This document shows, piece by piece, positions 22,101 to 36,535 of a stretch of 64,000 nt of DNA. This DNA is from Adineta vaga (Eukaryota > Rotifera): NCBI GenBank assembly GCA_021613535.1, contig CP075497.1, forward strand, positions 10,292,001-10,356,000, given 5' to 3'. Below the pieces are notes generated by a model, which made no database searches, was not told the origin of the DNA, and was given only the letters and a program-made list of their open reading frames with translations. Position 1 is the stretch's first letter; each line of letters begins with the position of its first letter. The position numbers were made by a program, and so were the translations under genes.

Positions 22101-25100
22101 GATTAGATTCAACACAACGTAATACATATCGTTCAATTGGTCGAAGCTAAAGAAAAAATAATTCTGATTGTTTAATTGAACTTTAATTCTATTCGATTTT
22201 ACTTGATTATCCAGTGTTTGTAATTCATCTTCAATGTTATTTATTTTTTGTTTTTCAATTAATTGTTCATCATTCGTTTCGTCTTCATTAAATTCACTTA
22301 AATCAGTTATTAATTCATTGGTTAATTCATTGGCAGCTTGACGATCAGATTCATCTTCAAGTGAAGCAAGAGTTTCTTCAAATTGTGTCACTGTTAAATT
22401 ATCATCAGTTGTATTCAATGAACGACTACCATCTAATTTTGCTTGGTATTCATTTCGTTCACGTACTATATCTTCTATTGTCGAAGATTGATCGAATAGT
22501 TCACGAATCTTATTCTAAAAGAGAAAACAAGATTTGTTGAAATGAAAAACAAATAAAAACAATACCTTTTTAAAGTAGCTAATATCAAAACTACCAGCAT
22601 CAATAGTTAAATCACTGAGTAAACGTTTTTGATTTGCTTTCTTCAAAATATTTTCTTCAATTGTATTCTTACTAATAAGTCTAGAAAATTGAAAGATTTA
22701 TAGAAAAAATGAGAACTCTTCGTATTTCATATAGAAAATCTCTACCGATAGATGTGTACATCTTTTGTTTGTCCAATACGATGACAACGATCTTGTGCTT
22801 GAGCATCCATTGTTGGATTCCAATCCGAGTCATAAAAAATAACAGTATCAGCACCGGTTAAATTCACTCCAATGCCTCCAGCACGTGTTGATAGAATAAA
22901 CACAAAAATCTTCTCATCACTATTGAATCTTTCCATTAATAATTGTCTTTGTAAAACTGGTGTCGATCCATCCAATCGTAGATATGTATGACCTTGATGA
23001 TTTAGAAAATTTTCAAGAATATCAAGCATTTTTGTCATTTGTGTAAATATTAAACAACGATGTTTCTCATGTTTTAAATCGGAGAGTAATCGATCGAGAG
23101 TTTGTAATTTACCACAATCGTATTGAATCAATCGTCGTTCAGGAAATTGTAAAAACATATTTTGTTTGATTTCATTCATGGATGAAAGAACGTCAAAATC
23201 AGTCGATGATATTACTTCAATTAAAGGTTTTTCTTGTATTGTTTTACTTGTGATATGAATTCCGTTTAATCCAGATAATTCTACAGGAAATGCTAATACA
23301 CGTGTTGTACATAGAATAAATCTAAATAACATTTAAAAAGAAAACAAATTCGATAAGGAAATTCGAATTGAATTTACCGATCAAGTATATCTTTGAATTC
23401 ATCGAATCTCTCTCGATTCGATTTGATTAATGTTCGAAGTGTATCAGTCGTCGACATATAATCTCTAGTTGTTATTAATAATTCATGAACTCGTTGACAT
23501 AATGTATAACCATTGAATCTTGTTCGATTAGAGGAACGACATGGATTCATAGCTGATTCAATTTGTGTAAGAAGATCTGAACCATACAATGGATGTGATT
23601 GACAACGATCGACATTGATTTGACAAAGTAATTCATAACGAGTCAAACGTTCTTCTTCACGTTGTTTACAAATTTCATCATAAATATCATCAGATGGAAA
23701 TTGTCTTTTGATTGGTTCGATTAATATTTCTGATTTAATATTCGAACGATTGCGAAGATTTCTGATTTTTCCATTTGTTTGAAACCATAGAGTACTATCT
23801 CTATATCGTTCGATAATGTCTGTTGTTAAGTGAAATTTTTCTTGATAATCGTAATCATTATTATTCGCATTCATAATCATTTCTTTTGTTGCTTGTAAAA
23901 TAAATTGTATTCGATAACTGAAGAAAGCATCATTGAGTGAAGAATTCAATGATAGATATGGATTTTTCAAATCAATATCAGTGATCAATTCAGGTATTTC
24001 ACATGTAATTAAATGTTTTTGAAATACAAACGGTGAAATAATTGGTCTCGATTCAAATAAATCTGGATGATTACAAACTTTTCGTAATTGCATAAGAATA
24101 TTTATTATGGACATGTAATGTCCTTGTTGAATAGTATTTCGTGTTGATTGACATTGAATAAAATCTTCATATAATTCTCTTTGTCTTTTCGATAAATGAC
24201 ACATAAGAATATGTTCATGTTTCTTTGGCATTTGTTTTTCGACATCAATTTTTAAACGACGTAAAATAAATGGACGTAAAATTTTATGTAAACGTTTTAT
24301 GATTGAATCATTTGTTGATGTTTGTCCTTGTTCAATCATTTCTGTTAACGGATTTGAAAACCATTCACGAAAATTTTCATGAGATGCAAATAGATTTGGC
24401 ATTAAGAAATGCATTAATGACCATAATTCCATCAGAGAATTTTGTAATGGTGTACCCGTTAATAATAAACGACGTTGAGAATGAAAATTGACTAATGTTT
24501 GCCAACGTTGTGATTTGAAATTTTTAATATTTTGTGCTTCATCCAAGATTAAATATTTCCATTTTTTTCGTCGAAAACATTTCACATCTTGTAGAATAAG
24601 TTTATACGATGTTATACAAATATGAAAAGCATTCACATTTGTCCAACCTTGACGTTTTAATTGACGTTCTCGTACTGAACCATAATACGTTAAAATTTTA
24701 AATGCTGGACACCATTTTTTAAATTCAACTTCCCAATTAAGCATTACACTCGTTGGTACAACAATTAAATGTGGACCCCATATACCTTTTTCACAGGCTA
24801 AATGTGCAAGTAAAGCAATGGTTTGTATCGTTTTTCCAAGACCCATTTCATCAGCTAATATACAATTAAGTTTATTTTCATATAATGTGACAAGCCAATC
24901 AAGACCAACATGTTGATATTCTCTTAATGAATGTTTAAGTAGAAAAGGCACCGGTATCTTAACTGAAGTTGTATTAAGTGTAAATCCCGTTGGTTGCAAT
25001 GATTCAGCTGTTAGAGCAAGATCATCCATTTGTTTATCAGTGGTTATAGATTGTTCCATTGATGGATTGATTTCATCATCTGGAAATTCTTCATCTGATG

Positions 25101-26283
25101 TTTCACTTAATTGATTATCGTTAGAGTTATTCACTACTTCTTCTTCTTCAAGATAATTGTTTTCTTTTTCACTTGATGGATTTGATAAATCAATACCATA
25201 ATGACGTCTTAATAAAGAATCAAGTGATTCTTCTTGACCGTCTTTTAATTCTTGTATTTCATTCAAATCATATTCATCTGGTTCATTTTGTTCTTCACGT
25301 TCGATTGTTTCTTCATCATCAGTCTCTTCATTCATATCAGAATCTGCATTAATGTTGATTTCATTTTCTCTAATTGATCCAGATGATTTTCTCAATGATT
25401 GTACCAGCCAATCTGAATATTTTTCTGTTTGATCAACAATAATATTTAAATGTAAATCTAACTGATATTTTCTTAATTGTTGTGAACGTGTTATTGTTTT
25501 ATATTCAGCTATTTTATGAATATTTTTCCAAAAATTCATTACTTCTCTACACATAAATTGCGCTTGTTTACGTAAACGTTTGATTTCTTCACGTTGTTGT
25601 TGATTTTCACGATTTTGTTTATCACGAAAATATTTTAAAACAGCGAGAGAAAGTTTTCTTGCCATAGCTTGTTTCCAACGTTTTTCAAGTTCAAAATCTT
25701 CAGCTAACCAACGCATTTCATCAAGTAAATAATCCCAATGTGTTTTACGTTTATTTGGTTCTAAACATTTTCCTAAACGTTGATTTGTCCATTTACCATC
25801 CGATTTTAATTCATCAATACGTTTTAATATATGTGTTTCATGTTTAACACGATCAAACGATTGATTTGTGAAATTTATCGATTGATATCGTTGACGTTTA
25901 CCATTTCGTGATGGTGGTGTCGATGGTATATTATTCGTATCATGAAGATTCTTTTCAACTTTTTCAATAAGATCTTCTTCTGCTTGAATAAAACGTTGTT
26001 CATCTAATGATAAATCAGGACGATCACACATTTGTAAATCTACATATTCGCGAACTAGATTACGATGATATTGAACTATATTATTAAGACAAGTAAACAT
26101 TGATGGAACATTATTCGTATCGGATGTTAAATTATTTATCGAAGATGAAGTACAAACGCGTTTAAACGGCGTTTCGTCAATGTCTATTTCATTTGAATTT
26201 GTAGTTGATGAACGACGACGTTTTAAAGTATTTGACGTCGATTCATCATCTATGGTGGCAGAAGACTCCACCACAGAAGTCAT
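16697..26283 (-). CDS. EP400: EP400/Domino chromatin remodelling ATPase
   Basis: One large gene in many exons, from ATG at 26283 to a Ser-rich end at 16697. An HSA domain (HWDYLLDEMRWLAEDFELE, then KRWKQAMARKLS) binds actin-related proteins. The first ATPase lobe follows, with LADEMGLGKTIQTIALL (Walker A) and LILDEAQNIKN (Walker B), and TGTPLQNSLMELWSLMHFL. A long insertion separates it from the second lobe (LIFTQMTKMLDILENFL, RAGGIGVNLTGADTVIFYD, QDRCHRIGQTKDVHIYR). Downstream is a SANT/Myb segment (NWDFISDTVNRYSRV, RTPKQCKHRFEQVIGPREEG), which separates EP400/Domino from SRCAP. The split lobes mark the SWR1/INO80 class that exchanges H2A-H2B for H2A.Z-H2B, as part of a TIP60-type complex. 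The C-terminal third is Gln/Thr/Ser-rich with polyQ runs. The exon ending near 21288 uses an uncertain donor (GTGAAT); an intron of about 630 bp follows. Confidence 0.9.
18333..18400 (-). repeat. CAA/CAG polyglutamine repeat in Domino (second run)
   Basis: Trinucleotide tract encoding two Gln runs split by two His in the C-terminal region of the remodeller. It is a mix of CAA and CAG codons, so expansion by slippage is probably limited. Confidence 0.7.
19058..19135 (-). repeat. CAA/CAG polyglutamine repeat in Domino (first run)
   Basis: About 20 consecutive Gln codons, mostly CAA, preceded by LKQQQLQ. In-frame and expressed as part of the EP400/Domino C-terminal region just after the SANT segment. 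Confidence 0.8.
20779..20949. repeat. (AC)n and (GT)n microsatellites inside a Domino intron
   Basis: An (AC)9 tract at about 20779-20796 and a (GT)8 tract at about 20934-20949 lie roughly 140 bp apart in opposite orientation, within the long intron. In the transcript they could pair into a long-range stem. Confidence 0.6.
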
Positions 26284-27466
26284 CTAAAAAGAATTAAATG
26301 ATCCTATGAATGAAAAATATTGAACATAAAAAGACATCGACAACTGTAGACAAATGAATGATAACTGAAATTTTCTTCTGTTCTTACCATTGACGAATAA
26401 CTTCATGGGCCTCTATGAATATCTGTATTCTGATTGGTTCAAAGAATACAAATAGTATTGATGACGACTGACATCTATCGAAGTATCTTTCTTTTCTGTA
26501 ACAGATAGCTGCGAATAAATGTTGCTGAAGAAATCAAAATTGTTTTTACAACTATTCGATAAAGTTCACTAACATGTTATTTCATTTGAATAATTGAAAC
26601 TTTATTTTGATATTGGAAGGTGTAATTTTCAGGCAATCACAGTTAACAGAAGAATGACAAGTATGTACGACTGTTTTTTGATTACGTAAATGCATTTTTA
26701 ATACTGATTCAAAAGGTAAGATATCGTTTCAACATAACTCAAGCATTTACTTTATCTGATATGAAATGATGTAAAATCTCTATCTTCATTAGAGAGGATA
26801 CAATCTTAGTCTTTCACTATCACAACTTTATTATCGACTATCAATCTGAGAGTGATTTGAGCTATGTACATATTGTATTATCAACAATCAATTTTGGTTT
26901 TGGAATGTAGATTTCTCTTTTTTTTATCTCTGAAATACTCTTGCTGTAAATGAAAAACTATGAAAATTAGTCTTTCATTCATGATATCTTAACAATTACA
27001 TCATGGTTACCAAAAATACCTAATAGCGAACTGATTTATAAATTGCAATCGAAAACAAAAGAGCGATGAGACATTTTTATTGAAACGAAGTTTATTTTTG
27101 TTAGAAAAAAATTGTTTTCCTTCAATAATTGAATAAAAAGGAACAAATAGGCAATCAATTTTGTCTTTATTTTGCTGTTCGATTGTTATTTCATGCGTAT
27201 TAGAGAGCAAAAAAAATGTCATGAGTATACTCATGTTCGAATTGCGCAAAATTTTGACATTTATAAATGCATACCTTGACAAGTCATATGTTTGGATAAA
27301 TAAAAGCGTAAATATATGTTCACGTGCCTTCTTCAATCAACAATTAACATACAAAATGATGTAAATGACGTCGTTCATTTATCATTTTGATATAAATATA
27401 CCTTACCAATTAGATATCATATCAATATGTCATTGATTGTTTTTCTAAAACAAAGAACAAAAGATA
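26284..27466. promoter_or_regulatory. Head-to-head region between Domino and the ankyrin-SOCS gene
   Basis: About 1.2 kb of AT-rich sequence between divergent starts. It contains the promoters of both genes. Small frames at 27007-27364 on both strands have no protein-like composition. Confidence 0.4.
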
Positions 27467-30400
27467 ATGTTACTTGATACACATAAGATCTCGTTAATTT
27501 ATGATTTTTGGAAACTAAATTCGGAAGATAATTATTTACAAGATGTAACTGAATTATCACGTAAACTAACTGATTCCGATATTATTGATGGTAAGTTGAA
27601 TCATTTTAAAAACTGAAATATTAATTTTTGTTTGTATTTTTTCTAGCGAAATATATTCAAGATTGGATTCCTGATCTTGTTCATCTCGTTGAATTATGGG
27701 AACAACAATCGTTAGATGAATTGGATATATTTTATATAACATTATTGAAAGATAAATCATCAAGTGATAAAATTGATGCTTTATTAAGATTTCTCTATGA
27801 TATTCAATCATATGAAATGGTCAAATATCTCTTAGAAAAGAATGTTCAACATTACAAACAAGAAAAACTTGTTTCATCAACAATGAATGCATTTCATGAA
27901 TCATGTATCTATGGTTTTAGTCATGTTTGTTTATTATATATTCGAAATAAACAAGATATTAATGAAACATTTTCATTAGTCTACGAAAATATAAAAACAA
28001 ATAAAAAAGAATTCATTCGGAATTTAACAGCACTTCAATTAGTTTGTCTCTGGTCGAAATACTTTCCCAAACGACTTTTTTCTTATGCTCATACACTTCG
28101 AATTTTATTAAATCATGGTGCACGAGTGAATATGATCTCCACGGAATTAACTACGCCATTACATTGGACATGTCGAGCAAAACATTGTACACAATTAGCA
28201 CAAGATTTAATTGAACATGGTGCATGTATAAGTGCATGTGATAAATTTAATATACAACCAATACATTATGCATGTTGGACAAGAAATCGAATTTTAGTTG
28301 AACTTTTTCTTTCCAAAGGTATTCAATTAACAGTTCAAGATGATTTTGGTCGAACACCAATTCATTTTCTTTGTATGCCAATATATACGGAAATGATAAC
28401 AAAAGATGATCAACAAGAACAATATGAATTAATGAAATATCTATTAAATACTTATCAAAAAAATTCATATTTCATTGATTTAACTCAATCAGATCATCAA
28501 GGTCGAACTTTCTTAACTTATGCTTGTATAAGTCAAAATCTTCCTTTAATGGAACTTCTTCTCGAATATGAGCCGAGTTTATTAAATAAAGCAACAGTTA
28601 TTGGAAGAACACCATTGATGATTACTATTGAAGAATGTTTTCTTCATGGTATTGAATGTTTACTTAAACAATCAAATTTAAAACGAAATGCATGTGATAT
28701 AAATGGTAATACAGCTGTACATTATGTTTGTATGTCTTCGAATACAAGTAAACGTTCAGATATGCTTCAATTATTACTTAATGATAAGAATGGAATATTT
28801 GATTTTGAAAAACGAACGGAACAATCAATTGATCCATTTATGTTATGTACTGTTTATCAAGCAATAGATTTATGTCAATTATTAATTGAAAAAGATGTTA
28901 TTTTAACAAAACAAGATATGTATTATCGACAATCTCTTCATGTCGCATGTCAAGTGGGAAATTATGAATTAGTTTCATTATTACTCAATTCATCTAAAAT
29001 CGATATTAATTCATTAGATGCAACTGATCGAAATTGTCTTTTCTATGCATTAAGTTCTGGTAATGAAAAAATTGTCAATCTATTAATTGAAAAGAATGTA
29101 ACAATTAACATACGAGATATTGTCGGTGATACACCATTACATTTAGCTGTACAACATCCAACGAATGCATATGAATTAACGAAAAGTCTTTTAACTAAAC
29201 AAGAAGGAAAAGATATCATTAATGAATCAGCAGCTGATGGAATGAAACCATTATTATTAGCTGCAAGTTTTCAACAAGCAGATGTTATTTATCTTCTATT
29301 AAAAAATGGTGCTAATATCAATGGTATTAATAATGAAGAACATACAGCGTTACATTTAGCATGTAAAAGTGGTTGTATCAGATGTGCTTTCTATTTAATT
29401 GAAGTTGGTGGATTAGATGTGAATGTTCGTGATTTATATCAACAAACACCATTATTTTATGCATTTATTAGTAATGATTATGATCTTGTTCAATATTTAC
29501 TTGCTTGTGGTGCACAACTTGATATTCGTGATGATGAAAATTATTTACCTATTCATGCTGGATTATTATTATCGAAATCAGATGAAATTTATAAATCCAA
29601 TCTAATCGATTTATATAAAGATAAATATGAAAATTTATTAAATGATCAAGATAATACAACAAAAGTTTCACCATTATTAATTGCATGTATGGAAGGTAAA
29701 GTTGAAGTAGTTCAACATTTAGTTTCGAATTACAATGTTGATATTATGGCACGATGTACGAATGGTTATACCGCTTTACATTATGCTTGTTTAGTTAAAA
29801 ACCGTAAATCATTAGAAATAGTTGAGATATTAATGAAACATGGATGTACTTATGAAAAAGTTGATCAACCAAAAGGAACATTTTTATATACAATTGTTCA
29901 ACATGGTGATCGACAAGCAGCAATGTATTTTATTGATTATTGGCTTGTAAGTTCACATTTGAATGAAATCGTTTTTTTTTATTCGTATATCATTTTATTG
30001 AATTTAGAAAACCAATCCTGATATTAATGAATTACATTGTGGTTCAACATTGATTGAACTTCTTTATCTACGAGCACAGTATCATCATCATGATCTTGAT
30101 ATTGAATATCTTCATCAATTATTAGGAAAAGATGCTCGTTTATCTGCATCAAAATTACCAACAATTCCATATCCATTAATTAATGATTGTCCATTATTTT
30201 ATTTAACTTTACTCGAATATAATTGTTCACCAATTGTAGATAAAACTGAATTTATATTTCATTTATTAACTATCATTTCAACTTATCCAGATACAATAAT
30301 CTTATTAAATCGAAAAGATAAAGAATATATAAGTCTTTGTGAATATTTTTATAATGTTATTCAATTAATTCATTCTTTTTTTGATATTGAACAATTTTAT

Positions 30401-30628
30401 TCTATTCTTCATCAAAATTATCTTCCTCTATTGAGTGGTCAACAATCAAATGAAGATATAGAATTACTTCAACATCGAATCAATCAATTACGATCAAAAC
30501 CATTGAAATTATCTGAAATAGCACGAAAAATAATTCGAAAAAATGTGAATATTCCAACTCAATGTGAATTTCAACAATTAAATCTATCGAATTATCTTGT
30601 AGAATTTCTTTCACAATGTACATTTTAA
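27467..30628 (+). CDS. Ankyrin-repeat protein with C-terminal SOCS box (ASB-like)
   Basis: Exons 27467-27590, 27647-29946 and 30008-30628 join in phase to 1014 residues. From about residue 140 to 800 there are many ankyrin repeats with the TPLHxA signature: TPLHWTCRAKH, TPIHFLCMP, TAVHYVCMSSN, QSLHVACQVGNYELVSLLL, TPLHLAVQHP, TALHLACKSGC, TALHYACLVKN. The last 45 residues (LKLSEIARKIIRKN, then LNLSNYLVEFL) fit a SOCS box, the Elongin-B/C and Cullin-5 docking module. The protein is thus probably the substrate receptor of a Cul5-type ubiquitin ligase in the cytoplasm. It is longer than most vertebrate ASB proteins (300-650 residues). The target cannot be inferred. The ankyrin call is certain; the SOCS call is moderately sure. 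Confidence 0.85.
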
Positions 30629-30902
30629 TAATGAATGATTCATTTTTATTTTATGTCTATCTATTTTGTAGATAAACATTGAAGAAAATTCTACTAATAA
30701 GACTATGTATATTTCCAAAGAAAAAAAATATTCAACGACATCAACAAATCTAAAATAGGTCACATGAATTTCATAACCGGAATATATATATAATAAAAAA
30801 AAGACTAAATGATTGTATCAAGATAGAAAAATCTGATTGAAATATATGTCAAGATTGTTTGGCAATGATATAACATTGAGCAAAAATACATTAGAAGTGT
30901 TA
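30629..30902. other. Convergent 3' flanks of ankyrin-SOCS and anoctamin genes
   Basis: AT-rich, UTR-like. No gene seen. Confidence 0.5.
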
Positions 30903-33900
30903 TCACACATCGAGACTAGAATTTCCATTTGAATTCAAATCATTTGTATGTGTCATTAAGGTAGGTAAAGTACTCTGACGATTATGTTCATGATCTGCTT
31001 CATCAGCTCGAACGCGGTTTTCATCTTTTTTAATAAGATTTGGATTCTGAGCATATAATTCAGCACCCCTACGAAAAAAAAAAACAATTTATTATTAATC
31101 ATCGAAAATATATCAATATACATACCAATACATTTGTTGTACTAGATAACGACAGCGATCAAGTTGAGCTCGTACATTTCGTGGTACACGTGCAATGAGA
31201 TTTCGAACAAGAAAAAGAATACTATATACAAAATGCTAAAGAAAAACAGAATGAGAAACTTTTCATTTTCGAAAATAATAAATAAAAGAAAATTTTACTT
31301 CAAATATAATTACAAATGCTAATCTTGCTACCATAACATAATAGAACATATATGAACGGGCATAATTGTGTGTATGATCCTATGAATAGAATATTGAATG
31401 AGAAAGATAATGAATGAATGAATATTCTTCTTACAAGACGATAATCTTTATAGTAACAAGTTGAAAAATCGATTTGTGAACGTATTTCATTAGCTAATGG
31501 TGAATTACAATCAAAATGTACTAAATGGTAGGTTTGTGCAAATGGTAAGAAGAATGTTGATTGTTTGGATAAATCAATTAAACGTGATTCAATAAATTGA
31601 CATTCAAGTAATGTACGATTAATAGCTAAAGGAAAATCACTTGAATGAAATGGTGCTAATGTATGATGAAGAAAACCGTTTAATGAATGATTTCCAATTG
31701 TCCAATAATAAACTTGTCGTGGAATATACTCCGATGTAATGGCGATGAGAAATGCATTGGAGAGAACAGTTACTTTTGCCATAATATGTAAAATTGAATT
31801 CCATGTTCCAATTCCCATTGCACGACGTGCAACAGGTCGACGAAATTCTCGAACAACTTTCAATGCATCGATACGTATTTCGAAAATGTTATTAATAAAT
31901 GCGAACAATGGTGCTAATGGAAATGATAAACAAAAGAATGTAACAAAACCAAATTGTAAAATAATTTCTAAATATTCGTAAAAAAGTGTTGTTAATTCGA
32001 ATGGTTGTAGAAGAAAATCTTCTTCGTATGAACGTTTTAAATTCATGGTTAAAGCTTGTTCATGCATTTGTTTCATTTTAGCATTACGTTCATTGATTTG
32101 TCGAACTGTATGTCGAAATTTAATACGTTTACGACACATATTCCATAATTTGGAAAAATAAAATTCCCAAATATTCGAAATTAATTGTTTACCAACCATG
32201 ATAATTATCAATTGAATGGATAATTCCCAGACACAACCACTTACATCACATTCTTCTAAACGAAATGCTTGCGAATGATGATCAAGATGTGTTGGTTTAT
32301 AGACAATTAATGGTTTTATTAGAGCAATATAAAAGATACTCGCATAGTAATTGACAAATTGAAATAGAAACATTTTTATTGTTAAACTTGCTTCATAAGT
32401 TTTGTCAGTACGATGTAATTCAGCGTTGGTTAACCATATCGCAAGAATTTCATAGAAATATTGTAAAATTAAGATAATAAATAAATTGATTAAAGCTATA
32501 AAATATGAAAAGTATCATTAGTTTCATCAAATGTTGAATAATGTTCTTTTCTCGGTCTTTGTGACCTGAACAAACGAATTTTGTTCGTACTAACCTCCAG
32601 TGATTGGAACGATAATTGGTTTCCAACGATAAATCCACATGTCGCGATCAATTGTATTAAATGCTGCCGAAACACTTAATCTAAACAAATAGAACTAATT
32701 TCTTATTAATAGACATATAAATACTATGTTTTTACCGATATACAACAATACCAGCAACAACAGCTAGAACAAGTAAGACCATAAATAATACAACTGAAAA
32801 CGACGATCTAAAACATTACTCATTCATTCATAAATTTGTAATAATTCTACTTACATATAACTGAAAACTCGTTTATAAAATGGTACATAAGGTTCAACTT
32901 TATCTGTAATTTTATTGATAATAGTTTTTTCAACACGTCGTTCAAAATCTGGTCGTAACGTTTCAGTTTCATCCGAAATATCCGTCTAATTAAAAACAAA
33001 CAAAAATTCATTATTAAATCTTTTCTCAACGTATATTTTCATTACCATATCCCATTCATATTGCAATCGAAATTCTTGTCGTTGCCAAAGAAAATTTACA
33101 CTAACAGCAAAGATACTAATCATAATAGCAAATGCAACGGAAGCTGAATTATCAAACGTATACGATATCTAACAAGAAAAATAAAGAAATCAATATGTAT
33201 TTTATTTCGTTTCTTATTCATACTTTGGCATTAAAACAAGTTTCATTTAAAAACCAATACGTTTGTCGATCCTAAAATAGAAAAATTAAATTTAAGAAAA
33301 AAATCCTTCTGCTTGTTTTCATTACAATTTTTGGACACATTAAATAACTTGACGTAGAATTGCATATATCTAATGTAGGTCGATCATATTTGACTGAAAG
33401 AAGGCCCCATAGAAGAACAAATATTCCGAGTATTGACGGTACCATTAACAATGAATTATACCATCCAAGCCAGGCGAAATAAAATGCTAAACGTTCGCCA
33501 TAATAATCTCGAATAGCTCGAATAGGTTGAATACGAAATATATTACTAAATTTTGCCCATCGATGATATAATTTCTAATCGAAAAGACGAAATCATTGAA
33601 AATAAAAATCATCTCAATTTACCATTCGATCATTCCATGTTTCAGGTTCACCAGCATCTTCTTCAGAAATAAGTTGATCATGTAAAGGAAATGCTGCTTC
33701 ATAGACATCTTCTTCAAGTAATACTTCAATACCTATAGTCAAAAGTTCGATTATAGAACGCACAAAAGCAAAAAGAAACAATCATTTGTTTCTCATTTAC
33801 CTGTATCTTTCGTGCCTAGAAATAGAATTTAAAAGTAAATCATTTAGTATAGATAATAATTTATTCATACCTGATCTTCTTGTACTCGATGTAAATACTT

Positions 33901-36535
33901 CTTCAATTTTTAATGTTTGTTTTTCACTTGCTTGTTGTTTAGTAGTGAAAGCATGGTTAAATGATATGGAATCAATTTCTGACGCTTCACTTTTGATATC
34001 ATCCACCGCTAGAATTACAATGAAAACTCGTTTTGATATGAATGTTAATGTAAACAGAGAAAAACGAATCGTAAGAGATTAGTAGTAGCAGGCATCTATT
34101 AGAAGATCGAATCACGAATTACTTACAATCATGATCATTAAATGATAAAACAAGCATTCTGTCTAAAAAGATCAATCATTAACTTCTGACAAAATGTAAA
34201 AACAAATAGGTTTTTGTTTTTTTGATCTTAGAATTTCTATAGGTAGAGAAAATGATAATTCAACTTACCACTTAGTAAAGGTTCAGGTGATCGATAGGGA
34301 CAACGAAGTAGAATTTCATAGACTAAACGACTTCGTTCTGCAGGACGAAATACTTTGCTAATATCGCCAAAATGTTCCGAAAATCTAAATGATTTCAATA
34401 TCGAATGATATTAATCGTACTTTTAATAACAAACCTATAATAGAGACTTTTTTGATAACATGCAGTGAAATACGTTTTTCCATTATGTGGTGGAGGAAAC
34501 TCAGCTGGATCCAGACGAGTAAGTTGACATGGTAAACCTTGATCGAATAATCCAGGCTTTAATGGTGCTTTATTTTCACTAAATGGTAATTTAACTTTCA
34601 ATTTTTCTGCCTAATAAAATAACAACAAAAATCAACTTCTATTAGAAAATTATCATTGTCTCGTACTAAGACAAGTAAAACTTCAAATGGTGCATGAATT
34701 TTGACAAAATATCGTTCATCTTGTTTCAATTCTTCCTCACGTTCATTTGTTAATAATCTTTTATTCTAAAAGAAGAAATTCAATCTCTGATCAATGAACA
34801 AATCTATTACATACTCTAAAATCATTTTCACGACTCATATTTTCTGTTGAATCATTCAATTGAGCAGATTCATCTTCTTCTACAGCTGTAGTATGATTTT
34901 CTGGTGTATCTTTTTTTAAATGTGAACTAATATTCTGTAAACGTATTGAGACATGCCGTTGTAAAGTTGAAAAACCACGAGCAAGAACATGATTACTCTC
35001 TTCATTATTATTGTTCGTATTATCAGGAATATCAGCAGATGTTTCAGCTTGACGTAAATTAAGTAGATCATTTTCCTAAACGAAAAACATATTTTTCATG
35101 AAATTTTGAAAAACAAACTCTTTTCAACTAACTTCATCAGTTAGACGTTCTTCAGCAAGAATGAAGCCTAATTGTTTTAGATTATTTTGAAAAAATTGTC
35201 GATATTCTTCATGTTGACGTTTAAATCTATGACTTCGTCGAAAATGATTCGAATGATATCGTGTATAAACAAGTATATAATCTACAGGAAGAAGCTTTCT
35301 CTCATGATAAATATATTTTGATCGATCGATTGGCGTTACATTCACTTTTTTATGATTGTAATTCTAAAAATATTTAAAAAATCCTTCATCGAATTCTTTC
35401 ATATAACTTACTGAATCGACAGTAACATCATGCTGTTTTTTCTTCGTATTCATTGCTTGTCGATTACCTAAAAACTCACATTGATTAATATATTTTTCTT
35501 CTCTTCGCATTATGAGCATATCACATGTTCTATCAAGGAAATTGTATGACTGAAACGATCTCTTCTGACTGATTGCTTTTCTTTATTGAAAAAAAAAGGA
35601 GATAGAAGAAAACTCGACTTGCTAATCTCTTGAGGAAGAGAATCATTTTCTAGTTGAAAAGACACACAAAAAACAAGCTTCCCATGAATCTTATCTTTCA
35701 AATCTTTTAACAAAGAATACATCTATCAACGAAATCCTATTCTTTTCGATAGAGACGAAGAAAAGAACGTCAGAAAAATAATTTAATAAAAAAAAAACAT
35801 CAGCCTACAAACAAATAGTTCTCATTCCATCGAACTAGCTTTCTTTCTCAAGTATTTTTTTCTTCGTATCTTTCAATCCAGTAAACGAGTGATGATAAGG
35901 GTCTCTTCACAAATTTCTTCCGGTCTTTTAACATTTCACATCGTAGACTTTTTGTCTGCCATTATCTATCTATCACTTGATAATAATATAAGAAAAATAA
36001 GCATACTGAACGAAAGAAATTGACTATTAAATGTTTAATAAATATGTAAATCAGATAGATAAGAAGATTTCTTATTAATTTCTTGCAACTTACTATATTG
36101 TTCATTGAATTTCATATTTGTTCTTATTGAAAACGAATCGTTACTTCGATCACTTTCTAGGAAAAAAAAATCAAGGATTGAATAGCAAAGCGACAATCAT
36201 GCGGGGTATGGGTAGAAAAAGGTGATCGAGTTATGAATAAATCAAATAAATGTTAGTGCTGGCAAATTAGAATACCCGGAAGAGAACGACAGGAATAGAA
36301 TGTATCAGAAGAGTCACGATGTTCAAGTACATCATGTTTGTTCAATTCTGTAGGAATAAATGAAATCTCAACTAGACATAGAAAAGAGAAGAATTTAATT
36401 AATGTTTTTTTTAACATACGTTTTGATTGAAGATCAGATGATGGTGTTGAAATTTCACCCGATAGATATGAACCTGAAAAATATGAATTTTAAATTGTGA
36501 AATAATTTAATTATTCAATTACGGAATATATTCAT
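30903..36535 (-). CDS. ANO: Anoctamin (TMEM16) calcium-activated channel/scramblase
   Basis: A gene of many small exons. A first exon reading MNIF (ATG at 36535) joins in phase to exons at about 36473-36420 and 36376-36290, then across a longer intron (about 800 bp) to 35468. The cytoplasmic dimerisation domain follows (LPVDYILVYTRYHSNHFRR), then the hydrophobic channel body (ERLAFYFAWLGWYNSLLMVPSI and onward). The Ca2+ site residues of the family are all present: Asn and Glu in GKQLISNIWEF, two Glu in LFYEYLEIILQFGFV, and Glu with Asp in NNIFEIRIDA. LRRPVA-type VREFRRPVARRAMGIG follows. It should therefore bind Ca2+ and act as a chloride channel or lipid scramblase in the plasma or ER membrane. 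Which of the two is not readable here. The 5' end model is inference from splice phase. Confidence 0.85.

Noticed and set aside
27007-27364. Frames on both strands before the ankyrin gene
   Set aside because: No family resemblance, and both strands are open, which points to chance in AT-rich DNA.
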